Notes under the pieces: model-generated
What the model was told of the DNA's origin: nothing
The model's database searches: none
What the model saw: only the letters and a program-made list of their open reading frames with translations
Translations under genes and position numbers: made by a program
Shown here: in pieces, positions 8,185 to 12,937 of the stretch
How positions within the stretch are numbered: the first letter of the stretch is position 1
How the letters are laid out: every line of letters begins with the position of its first letter
Source of the DNA: Prevotellaceae bacterium
Lineage (GTDB): Bacteria > Bacteroidota > Bacteroidia > Bacteroidales > Bacteroidaceae
Length of the DNA: 12,937 nucleotides
Direction of reading: 5' to 3'
Assembly (NCBI GenBank): GCA_021153165.1
Contig: JAGKTZ010000056.1
Location: forward strand, 1 to 12,937

Positions 8185-8196
8185 TTGCCATGCGGA

Positions 8197-9783
8197 CTAC
8201 TTATGCCTATTCTTATACGGGTCAGCAGTAGAGAAGATGGCTTCTTGACCGATACGTCTGCGCTTACGCTTAGGTGTTCCAACTTTTTCGGATATTAGAG
8301 ACTTGAAGTCACGAGCAGTTTCAGCGGCAAACTCAGTCTTCTCAGGTTCTGGAATAGATTCAGCACTCTTGGCTTCGGTCGCAGGTGGAACTGACGCTGA
8401 CTTCACAGGTTGCGCAGCGCTGTCCGGACATTCAGCGGACGGTGTCTTGCGTGCCGTATGCGACGGGGCGCATGGGGAAGAAGGGGCGGCACATGATTCA
8501 CGCTTACCGTTGAAGTCTTCCTCATTGGTCGTGCTGAGAGTCTTTTTCTCTGTCTTAACCTCAGTGGGAACTTCGGCAGACGCAGACTGAGTCGGTTTTT
8601 CTACAGACAAGGCACCCTTAAAGTGCTTTGTCTGTTCGTGTACTGTGAGACCATCACCCTTCAAATACTTATTTGTGGTGCTGATGTCAGAGTGGCGTGC
8701 TTGGTCGCGTGCCACTACGATACCTTCGGCATTGGCCAAGTCTCTAATACCTGAGTCCTTCAATGAGTAGAACTGCTTGCTGTCATCCCACTTGAGTTCC
8801 TCACGCACCTTCATAAAGTATTCACGGAAGATACGGCTGTCTGCTTGCTTTTCACTGGGCTTGAAGTCCTTGCCGAAGAGGAAGCAATGACTGGGTTTCT
8901 CAAAGATTTTGAGGTCAATCATCAAACGGATGATTTCGTCATTGAGTCCAACCATGCCGTCACGGCGGTTCTTACTGATGGAACTGGGGATAAATACCTT
9001 TTGGTTCTTGATACTGATGTGCTCTAATTTGATTTGTGCCAATTCAATAGGACGGATGAAGGTATAGTATTCCATCAAGCATGCCAATAAGAAATACTTG
9101 TTCGTCTTGTTAAGGTTAGTTTGAAGGGTAACAAGTTCAGTAGTGGAGAGAGCGCTACGCTTTTTGACATCTTCCTTTATTTTTTTTATCTTAGATGAGG
9201 GATTTTCCTTCAAATAACCTTTCTCTACCATCCAAGCACAGAAGGTGGATAACCAAATCAGATAGTTATTACGGGTACGTGGAGAACTTTCACGGTCAAT
9301 AAGGACGTAATCCAGGAAGTCTGTCAATAACAAGGTATCGACTTGATAACAAAATTTTACGGGAACAATACGGAGTTGAAGCCAGTCCATGAAAATACCT
9401 AAGTAAGATAAGTAACCATAAGCAGTCTTGCTTTTCATGGTTCCATTCTCTTCGCTTCTACTTAGGTATGCTTTATACAATTCAAGACATTCAGCAAAAG
9501 GAGTGTGCTCACGGGTGCTATCAGTTTTAATCCACACGTTCCAACCGGAACGCAAGCGTGCCGTAACGCTAGTGATGATTTCTGCACCACGTGCTTTTTT
9601 CTCAGCAACCGTCTTGAATTTGTCAAGGTGATACTTTTTTCTTCTCATCTTGCCTATAATAGGGTCAAGGCAGAAGAAATCTACATAACAAGTTTTACCC
9701 ATGTGAAGTACTGGAAGGCTGTAGGGAAGTACTTCATAAACGTTGTTGTTTCCGTTCGCGTAAGTGTACATTTTTTTTGACAT
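8197..9783 (-). CDS. Tyrosine recombinase / integrase, Bacteroidetes type, with long C-terminal tail
   Basis: A 528-residue site-specific recombinase that would integrate and excise the element. The N-terminal arm-binding region (1-90) has CYVDFFCLDPIIGKMRRKK. A SAM-like core-binding domain spans about 90-205 (TRNNYLIWLSTFCAWMVEKGY). The catalytic domain carries Arg244 in TFIRPIEL, Lys271 in SISKNRRDG, a degenerate HxxR box reading YSLK (339-342), His364 in QARHSD and nucleophile Tyr373 in TTNKYL. The replaced His and Arg in box II occur in other Bacteroidetes phage integrases, to my recollection. After about residue 390 there are some 135 extra residues: a Pro/Ala/Ser/Glu low-complexity linker, then FKSLISEKVGTPKRKRRR and a short polar end. 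ATG at 9783 (MSKKMYTYANG) is preferred over the ATG at 9891, because the longer form would translate a palindrome and part of the tRNA terminator. Confidence 0.85.
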   Translation of the reverse strand: MSKKMYTYANGNNNVYEVLPYSLPVLHMGKTCYVDFFCLDPIIGKMRRKKYHLDKFKTVAEKKARGAEIITSVTARLRSGWNVWIKTDSTREHTPFAECLELYKAYLSRSEENGTMKSKTAYGYLSYLGIFMDWLQLRIVPVKFCYQVDTLLLTDFLDYVLIDRESSPRTRNNYLIWLSTFCAWMVEKGYLKENPSSKIKKIKEDVKKRSALSTTELVTLQTNLNKTNKYFLLACLMEYYTFIRPIELAQIKLEHISIKNQKVFIPSSISKNRRDGMVGLNDEIIRLMIDLKIFEKPSHCFLFGKDFKPSEKQADSRIFREYFMKVREELKWDDSKQFYSLKDSGIRDLANAEGIVVARDQARHSDISTTNKYLKGDGLTVHEQTKHFKGALSVEKPTQSASAEVPTEVKTEKKTLSTTNEEDFNGKRESCAAPSSPCAPSHTARKTPSAECPDSAAQPVKSASVPPATEAKSAESIPEPEKTEFAAETARDFKSLISEKVGTPKRKRRRIGQEAIFSTADPYKNRHK

Positions 9784-9833
9784 TTTTCGCGGTCCATTTT
9801 TTACAGACTTCAGAAAAACATCACAGTTATTAC

Positions 9834-9870
9834 TGTCTGAGTTTTGTCTGACCAGACACATTTTCAGACA
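9834..9870. repeat. Nested palindrome of TGTCTG repeats upstream of the integrase
   Basis: Four copies of one motif: TGTCTGA (9834-9840), TGTCTG (9845-9850), CAGACA (9853-9858) and TCAGACA (9864-9870). The inner pair has a 2-nt spacer and the outer pair is almost concentric with it. Another partial copy, CAGAC, lies at 9804-9808. It sits 51-87 bp upstream of the integrase start, between integrase and tRNA, where arm-type integrase or excisionase sites, or an operator, would be expected. Confidence 0.6.
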
Positions 9871-9871
9871 T

Positions 9872-9920
9872 AAAAAAAGTAGAGTAAACATCTGGAACCT
9901 AATCCATTTGATTACTCTAC
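9872..9920 (-). terminator. Intrinsic terminator of the tRNA gene
   Basis: On the minus strand GTAGAGTAA (9920-9912) pairs perfectly with TTACTCTAC (9887-9879), followed directly by seven T (9878-9872). The loop is 24 nt. It begins 14 bp after the tRNA 3' end, so it should end tRNA transcription and separate it from the integrase. Confidence 0.75.
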
Positions 9921-9933
9921 AATTGCTTGATAG

Positions 9934-10006
9934 TTGCGGAGACCCGACTCGAACGGATGACCTCCAGGTTATGAGCCTGGCGAGCTACCAACTGCTCCAC
10001 TCCGCG
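9934..10006 (-). tRNA. tRNA-Met (CAU), initiator type
   Basis: 73 nt folding as a full cloverleaf: acceptor CGCGGAG/CTCCGCA, D stem GAGC/GCTC, anticodon stem CCAGG/CCTGG around CTCATAA (anticodon CAU), variable AGGTC, T stem ATCCG/CGGGT around TTCGAGT. The C1-A72 mismatch and the D-arm pattern GAGCAGTTGGTAGCTC mark it as an initiator rather than elongator tRNA. The classical three G-C pairs at 29-31/39-41 are reduced to two, because pair 29-41 is A-T. CCA is not encoded; CTA follows. It has its own promoter and terminator. The integrase just downstream suggests the 3' half is the attachment site. Confidence 0.92.
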
Positions 10007-10040
10007 ATGTACGATAGACATCGTTTCTTGTTTGCGAGTG

Positions 10041-10072
10041 CAAAGGTAGTAACTTTTTTCTTACTGACCAAA
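10041..10072 (-). promoter_or_regulatory. Bacteroidetes promoter of the tRNA gene
   Basis: Minus-strand TTTG (10072-10069), 20 nt, then TACCTTTG (10048-10041): a full match to the TTTG-N19-21-TAnnTTTG consensus, 35 bp before the tRNA 5' end. It is the cleanest promoter in the window. Confidence 0.7.
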
Positions 10073-10170
10073 TATTGGGGATTATTTTTTCAAAAAAGAT
10101 GGGGATTTTACGATTTTGAGAGGGAAATGATAGTGGAATGTTATCAATTTCCTGCCTTAAAAGTTCTATT

Positions 10171-10194
10171 TTTGTCAAAATTTTTCGCATTTTT
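10171..10194. repeat. Copy 1 of a 24-bp direct repeat
   Basis: Identical to 10524-10547 over 24 bp, beginning TTTGTCAAAA and ending TCGCATTTTT. Flanking sequence is not shared. It is probably a dispersed intergenic repeat. Confidence 0.7.
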
Positions 10195-10367
10195 CGAGGG
10201 CGAGAATCGCGTATTTCCGTTCGCGAAAAATATATTTTGCTACAGCGCGAGTACGGAGGCATAGAGTATGCAGTGATATGCGCATATTTTCACACGAGCC
10301 CTACTTCTCGATTGCATATATGCATAAATATGCAGTTGGGACTATATTTTGGGGGCTTTGAAGTAAA

Positions 10368-10406
10368 GCAAAAAGCCAAGACTTCGTTGAAAAAAGTCAA
10401 GGCTTT
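10368..10406 (-). terminator. Terminator candidate for the sigma/anti-sigma operon
   Basis: On the minus strand AAAGCCTTGACTT (10406-10394) pairs with AAGTCTTGGCTTT (10384-10372) except for a 2x2 internal loop, then runs into TTTT. It lies about 170 bp after the last operon gene, which is far, so it may serve only as a backstop. Confidence 0.45.
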
Positions 10407-10436
10407 GTGAAAACTTTGCGACGGGTCGTGAAAATT

Positions 10437-10483
10437 ATCCAAGGCTTTGTTGAAAAAAAGCCTTGGATTGTTTCAACAAAGTC
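10437..10483. repeat. Two mutually exclusive hairpins
   Basis: ATCCAAGGCTTT (10437-10448) pairs perfectly with AAAGCCTTGGAT (10457-10468). The overlapping GGCTTTGTTGAAA (10443-10455) pairs with TTTCAACAAAGTC (10471-10483), 13 bp with one G-U. Both use GGCTTT, so only one can form at a time. Confidence 0.6.
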
Positions 10484-10523
10484 AGATATCGGTGCCTCAA
10501 AGTCACTTTTTAGCACAAGTGTG

Positions 10524-10547
10524 TTTGTCAAAATTTTTCGCATTTTT
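10524..10547. repeat. Copy 2 of the 24-bp direct repeat
   Basis: Exact copy of 10171-10194, about 350 bp away, 30 bp beyond the 3' end of the anti-sigma-like gene. Confidence 0.7.
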
Positions 10548-10577
10548 GCCTTCGACACTTCGCTACGTTTGGGGCGA

Positions 10578-11033
10578 CTACAAAGATACCAGCAGGGAAT
10601 AGTTGATCGTATCGGCAAGGATATTCATCCCTGTCGTATCGTATTCGGTCAGTGAGCAGGATTGCGCCATCTGAGGTATAGTTTCTTCTGCAGAGACTCT
10701 GTGCGCCATCAGTTCACCACTTTGCTTTAACGGAGCGGGCATTGTACGTATTTGATAAATGGTATCACGCACAGTGTGATATACAGTATCATAGATGGTT
10801 TCGACTCGTGCTGTTTGAGCGTCATCTTTTTTCTCATCGCCGTTTGATGGGAAAGTGAATATACCGATAATATATCCCACACAAGCGGCGACTGCTACGC
10901 GGGTCCACCAAGCGAAGACTGGGGCTTTGCTTGCCGAGTTTTTTCTGGGCGAATGGGGCGGTGCGAGTCTGACATTCTGCTCATCACGTAAAGCCTGCGC
11001 TGCATTTGCTATTTGTTTTTCAAATCCTTTCAT
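10578..11033 (-). CDS. One-pass membrane protein, probable anti-sigma factor (151 aa)
   Basis: Last gene of a coupled operon: its ATG lies inside the sigma gene, overlapping it by 14 bp in another frame. Residues 1-40 are polar and probably cytoplasmic (start MKGFEKQIANAAQALRDEQ). A single membrane segment follows at about 43-61 (VAVAACVGYIIGIFTF). The remaining 90 residues should be periplasmic and contain the repeated DTVYHTVRDTIYQ pattern often seen in Bacteroidetes membrane-anchored proteins. No zinc-binding HxxxCxxC anti-sigma motif is present. Position directly after an ECF sigma gene and the one-pass topology suggest it holds the sigma factor at the membrane; this is inferred from context, not from a recognised domain. 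Confidence 0.6.
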   Translation of the reverse strand: MKGFEKQIANAAQALRDEQNVRLAPPHSPRKNSASKAPVFAWWTRVAVAACVGYIIGIFTFPSNGDEKKDDAQTARVETIYDTVYHTVRDTIYQIRTMPAPLKQSGELMAHRVSAEETIPQMAQSCSLTEYDTTGMNILADTINYSLLVSL

Positions 11034-11607
11034 AATCTTTCAACTCGTGTTTCAAGTAGTTCAACATTCTGTGTAGTCGGGATTTCACTGTTCCCTCTGG
11101 CATATCCAATATTTGTGAGACTTGCGCCACAGTCAATTCTTCTTCATATCTCAGGGCGAAAAGGGTGCGCTGCTCTGTGGGCAACTTTGCAAGCGCTTCG
11201 CTTAGTGCCTTCCGCATGGTCTCTTGATCTATTTTCAATTCCGAATCGTCGCTGTCAGTTTCTTCGTACCGTAGGCTTTGTTCGGCAGTATATTTTTCCT
11301 GCAACTCGGCGTGTCGAAAATAACTTCTGCTGATATTATAGGCAATGGTGTACAACCAAGGGCGAAAGGCCAAGTCGGCGTTGTATTGATGTCGCATGTG
11401 CCATACTTTCATAAAGGTCTCCTGGCAATCATCCGCCGCCCTTTCACTATCTTGGTGGTACATACGATAGAAGAATCCCATCAGCCTTTGTGCATACCTT
11501 TGATAAAGTTCGTCGAAGGCCCATTCGCATCGTTCCTCGGCGACCCTTTGCATCAAATCCTCGTCCGCCAAATGCCTACTTTTCCTCTTGTGCAAAAATC
11601 GTATCAT
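11020..11607 (-). CDS. ECF-type RNA polymerase sigma factor (195 aa)
   Basis: Alternative sigma factor that directs RNA polymerase to a small regulon. Region 2 spans about 24-93, with AFDELYQRYAQRLMGFFYRM, the core-binding and -10 segment DDCQETFMKVW, and FRPWLYTIAYN. A short acidic linker (115-130) joins region 4 (about 136-188): LPTEQRTLFALRYEEELTVAQVSQ, then the recognition helix MPEGTVKSRLHR. Length is typical for the family and there is no extra C-terminal domain. The start is placed at ATG 11607, not the upstream TTG at 11613, because this ATG shares four bases (ATGA) with the stop of the preceding gene, a classic coupling overlap. The following gene also overlaps it, so the three genes form one translation unit. 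ECF regulation by the next gene product is likely. Confidence 0.9.
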   Translation of the reverse strand: MIRFLHKRKSRHLADEDLMQRVAEERCEWAFDELYQRYAQRLMGFFYRMYHQDSERAADDCQETFMKVWHMRHQYNADLAFRPWLYTIAYNISRSYFRHAELQEKYTAEQSLRYEETDSDDSELKIDQETMRKALSEALAKLPTEQRTLFALRYEEELTVAQVSQILDMPEGTVKSRLHRMLNYLKHELKDYERI

Positions 11608-12560
11608 TGGCAAAATTGTTTCAGGTATTCAAGGTAAGTGGCTTTGGTACTTTCTGGCAATTGCGTGTTAACTACAGAGGTTTCAAGTATTTGCTTCAAC
11701 CAATCTGCCTTAGCCGTATTGCCCATTTGCTTATACTTCTTGATGTATTCGGCTAACATCACGACATAGTTAGCTTGTATCACTTCGCTTCCCTTCCAAT
11801 AGGTTTCTGGGCGAAACTTGGGCAGGTACAAATATTCGTAATGGTATTTGTGAATAACCTTCTTCGCCGCCGCCCAATTATCGTATGGCACGGGACTATA
11901 TTTAAGCAACAAGCCCTCGCGATACAGGCTATTTGCAATCAATCTGTAGGAATCGGCCAAAGAGGGTTCGCAATAAACTGGGCGTCCGGTTTTCTGACTT
12001 AGATATTTGATAAACTCCACCGCATTTATATCATCGTTGGCAGAACTACCGACGGGATCGAGGCTGGGTGTATAAGGCGCTATGCCCAGTTTCTTGCAAA
12101 TGCTATCTGTGTAGGCCTTGATGCAGAGAAAACTACTCACCACGATCATTTTATCCTGATGCACATGCATAGCACGCTGCATCATTATTTTTGGGAAAAG
12201 GTCCATATCGCCGCGCCCTATATATATTGCATTTTCGGGTAGTCCCTCCAGTTGATTGTAACTGTATCGCAGCACATAGTCGGGGTAATAGGCGTGATGG
12301 TATTGCCTTGTCAGCAGTTCGTCAAACAGCTGTGCTCGTTTGCCTTTTCCCTCTGCCGCTCCACTACGCCACAGATAGCCCATCAGACCATCCACAGTCG
12401 CAGGGTCAATGTCTGCCGGTATCATGTCCAGCGCTCTTTCGGCGAAATCACTGTGCTGACCATGGTCAACCCAGTAACGACAATAATTATAAGTGAATGT
12501 GCCGGGAATAGCTTGCGCCATACGATTTATCACATACTCCGAGGAATCTGCAGGAGTCAC
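11604..12560 (-). CDS. C-terminal soluble part of an unrecognised membrane protein, probably 5'-broken (318 codons)
   Basis: First gene of the sigma operon. GTG at 12560 is the first usable start, but coding character continues upstream in frame as far as 12653 (FGSPKSEEAWRNLFNAKYY...), where a stop is met and no start codon exists, so the native N-terminus is lost. The visible part is helical, with repeat-like W/Y-rich pieces (YNYCRYW, YHYEYLYLPKF) near its ends. Residues 110-150 read AIYIGRGDMDLFPKIMMQ, then a hydrophobic strand and CIKAYTDSICKKLG. This recalls the soluble C-terminal part of Bacteroidetes multi-pass proteins (DUF2723/DUF6057-like), where a GDxDxxP-xxxxQ motif is common; the match is weak and from memory. 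Its TGA overlaps the sigma ATG by four bases. No function is claimed. Confidence 0.6.
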   Translation of the reverse strand: MTPADSSEYVINRMAQAIPGTFTYNYCRYWVDHGQHSDFAERALDMIPADIDPATVDGLMGYLWRSGAAEGKGKRAQLFDELLTRQYHHAYYPDYVLRYSYNQLEGLPENAIYIGRGDMDLFPKIMMQRAMHVHQDKMIVVSSFLCIKAYTDSICKKLGIAPYTPSLDPVGSSANDDINAVEFIKYLSQKTGRPVYCEPSLADSYRLIANSLYREGLLLKYSPVPYDNWAAAKKVIHKYHYEYLYLPKFRPETYWKGSEVIQANYVVMLAEYIKKYKQMGNTAKADWLKQILETSVVNTQLPESTKATYLEYLKQFCQ

Positions 12561-12711
12561 ATTCTCATTAAACCAATATTTTAGATAGTATTTCGCATTG
12601 AACAGGTTGCGCCAAGCCTCTTCTGATTTTGGTGACCCAAAGATACATGCGGTTTATTTGCTAGAATCATCAGCAAAATCAGTGCGATGACCGCATTACA
12701 ATATGTAAATT
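12561..12711 (-). pseudogene. Apparent N-terminal remnant of the upstream operon gene, frame-shifted
   Basis: Just upstream of the 318-codon frame, a second minus-strand frame encodes a membrane-helix-like stretch, NAVIALILLMILANKPHVSLG, opening directly after a stop. Around 12640-12650 the coding character passes into the frame of the downstream protein (GSPKSEEAWRNLF...). One inserted or lost base there would fuse the two. Together with the missing start this looks like a truncated and frameshifted multi-pass membrane gene of which only the last helix and soluble domain remain. Confidence 0.4.
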
Positions 12712-12729
12712 ATATTAACGGAAAACCCA

Positions 12730-12767
12730 TTGGCAGAATTAAGTACGCACTAAATTAATTCCGCCAA
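12730..12767. repeat. Inverted repeat, possible terminator of the right-edge gene
   Basis: TTGGCAGAATTAA (12730-12742) and TTAATTCCGCCAA (12755-12767) pair at 12 of 13 positions with a 12-nt loop. On the minus strand it lies 50 bp after the stop of the partial gene and is followed by TGGGTTTTCC, a weak T-tail. Confidence 0.45.
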
Positions 12768-12801
12768 CAGGTTTCAATTATCATGCACATAAAACATCTA
12801 A

Positions 12802-12813
12802 TGCCTATAGGCA
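12802..12813. repeat. 12-bp perfect palindrome
   Basis: TGCCTATAGGCA is its own reverse complement. It lies 4 bp past the stop of the right-edge gene. It could be a protein-binding site or simply chance. Confidence 0.35.
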
Positions 12814-12816
12814 AAA

Positions 12817-12937
12817 TTATTTTGGATTATACTCATTAGTTTTTATTTCATAACAAGAGTTGTTTTTCATATAAAAATAGGTTACACCATTTCCAACATA
12901 AGCATTGCGGTATCTTTCAAATACAAGTATTTCATAT
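12817..12937 (-). CDS. Partial gene, C-terminal 39 residues only
   Basis: Open minus-strand frame entering from beyond the right edge and ending at TAA (12819-12817). The visible end is YEILVFERYRNAYVGNGVTY, then FYMKNNSCYEIKTNEYNPK. It is Tyr/Asn-rich like the secreted protein at the left edge, and YVGNGVTYFY recalls FVRNITAYFY there. No family recognised; the rest of the gene is outside the window. Confidence 0.4.
   Translation of the reverse strand, partial: YEILVFERYRNAYVGNGVTYFYMKNNSCYEIKTNEYNPK

Larger units (their letters stand above)
1104..9933. mobile_element. Putative phage-derived integrative element at tRNA-Met
   Basis: The block holds an antirestriction gene, two long tail genes and a tyrosine recombinase whose 5' end faces the 3' end of a tRNA gene, the usual arrangement for integration at a tRNA. 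The right boundary is taken as the tRNA 3' end. The left boundary is unknown: I could not find a second copy of the tRNA 3' end in the window, so 1104 is only the first gene that clearly belongs. Head, packaging, lysis, replication and repressor genes are absent. It could be a deletion remnant of a prophage, the tail end of a larger rearranged prophage, or a small autonomous element. Confidence 0.45.
10081..10577. other. Gene-free, repeat-rich intergenic region
   Basis: About 500 bp between the sigma operon and the tRNA promoter without a credible gene. The short frames here owe their similarity (KMRKILT in both minus-strand frames) to a 24-bp direct repeat, not to coding. It contains that repeat, a cluster of A/T-rich inverted repeats at 10372-10483, and a palindromic patch around 10250-10335 built from ATGC and GCATAT (for example TGCATATATGCA). 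Confidence 0.6.

Noticed and set aside
8303..8590. Plus-strand frame of 95 codons opposite the integrase tail
   Set aside because: It is the shadow of the Ala/Ser/Pro-rich linker on the other strand, with no start context or homology signal.
9784..9891. Extra 36 N-terminal residues for the integrase from the ATG at 9891
   Set aside because: They would be translated from the nested palindrome and part of the tRNA terminator, and integrase-like sequence begins only at about MSKKMYTY.
10372..10483. CRISPR-like array from repeated GGCTTT and GTTGAAAA units
   Set aside because: The units are irregularly spaced inverted repeats with no constant repeat-spacer pattern and no cas genes nearby.
9969..10618. 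Two minus-strand frames sharing KMRKILT
   Set aside because: The shared residues come from the 24-bp direct repeat; one frame runs into the tRNA and the other into the hairpin cluster.

Overview
The window comes from a member of the Bacteroidota, most likely Bacteroidales and possibly Prevotella-like. Four things point there. Several promoters match the Bacteroidetes -7 box TAnnTTTG, and the best (upstream of the tRNA) also has TTTG at the right distance. Start codons sit behind AT-rich leaders with little Shine-Dalgarno character. The tyrosine recombinase is of the Bacteroidetes phage/transposon type. The tail proteins resemble those of Bacteroides-type siphoviruses. The genus is inference.

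Layout from left to right: (1) a small secreted protein on the minus strand (11-274) with its promoter; (2) about 800 bp without a convincing gene (310-1103), with hairpins, a plus-strand terminator and a leftward promoter; (3) an ArdA-type antirestriction gene (1104-1673) closed by two terminator hairpins; (4) a two-gene phage tail module, a 1413-residue tape measure protein (1819-6060) and a 674-residue hub/baseplate-like protein (6073-8097); (5) a convergent tyrosine recombinase (8197-9783, minus) with a long low-complexity C-terminal tail; (6) an initiator-type tRNA-Met (9934-10006, minus) with promoter and terminator; (7) about 500 bp of gene-free, repeat-rich DNA (10081-10577); (8) a translationally coupled minus-strand operon of a C-terminal fragment of a probably broken membrane protein, an ECF sigma factor and a one-pass membrane protein that is probably its anti-sigma factor; (9) the 3' end of another minus-strand gene at the right edge.

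The block from about 1104 to 9933 is best read as an integrated phage-derived element at a tRNA gene: integrase next to the tRNA, then tail genes, then an antirestriction gene. It is odd because both tail genes are long and open, yet no capsid, portal, terminase, tail chaperone, tail fibre, lysis, replication or repressor gene lies between the tRNA and the left edge. It could be a deleted prophage, or a compact element that kept only tail-shaping genes, an anti-defence gene and an integrase. Palindromes sit at three control points: over the tape measure promoter, between the two convergent genes, and between the integrase and the tRNA.

The sigma/anti-sigma operon to the right looks like ordinary chromosome, with signs of decay at its upstream gene.
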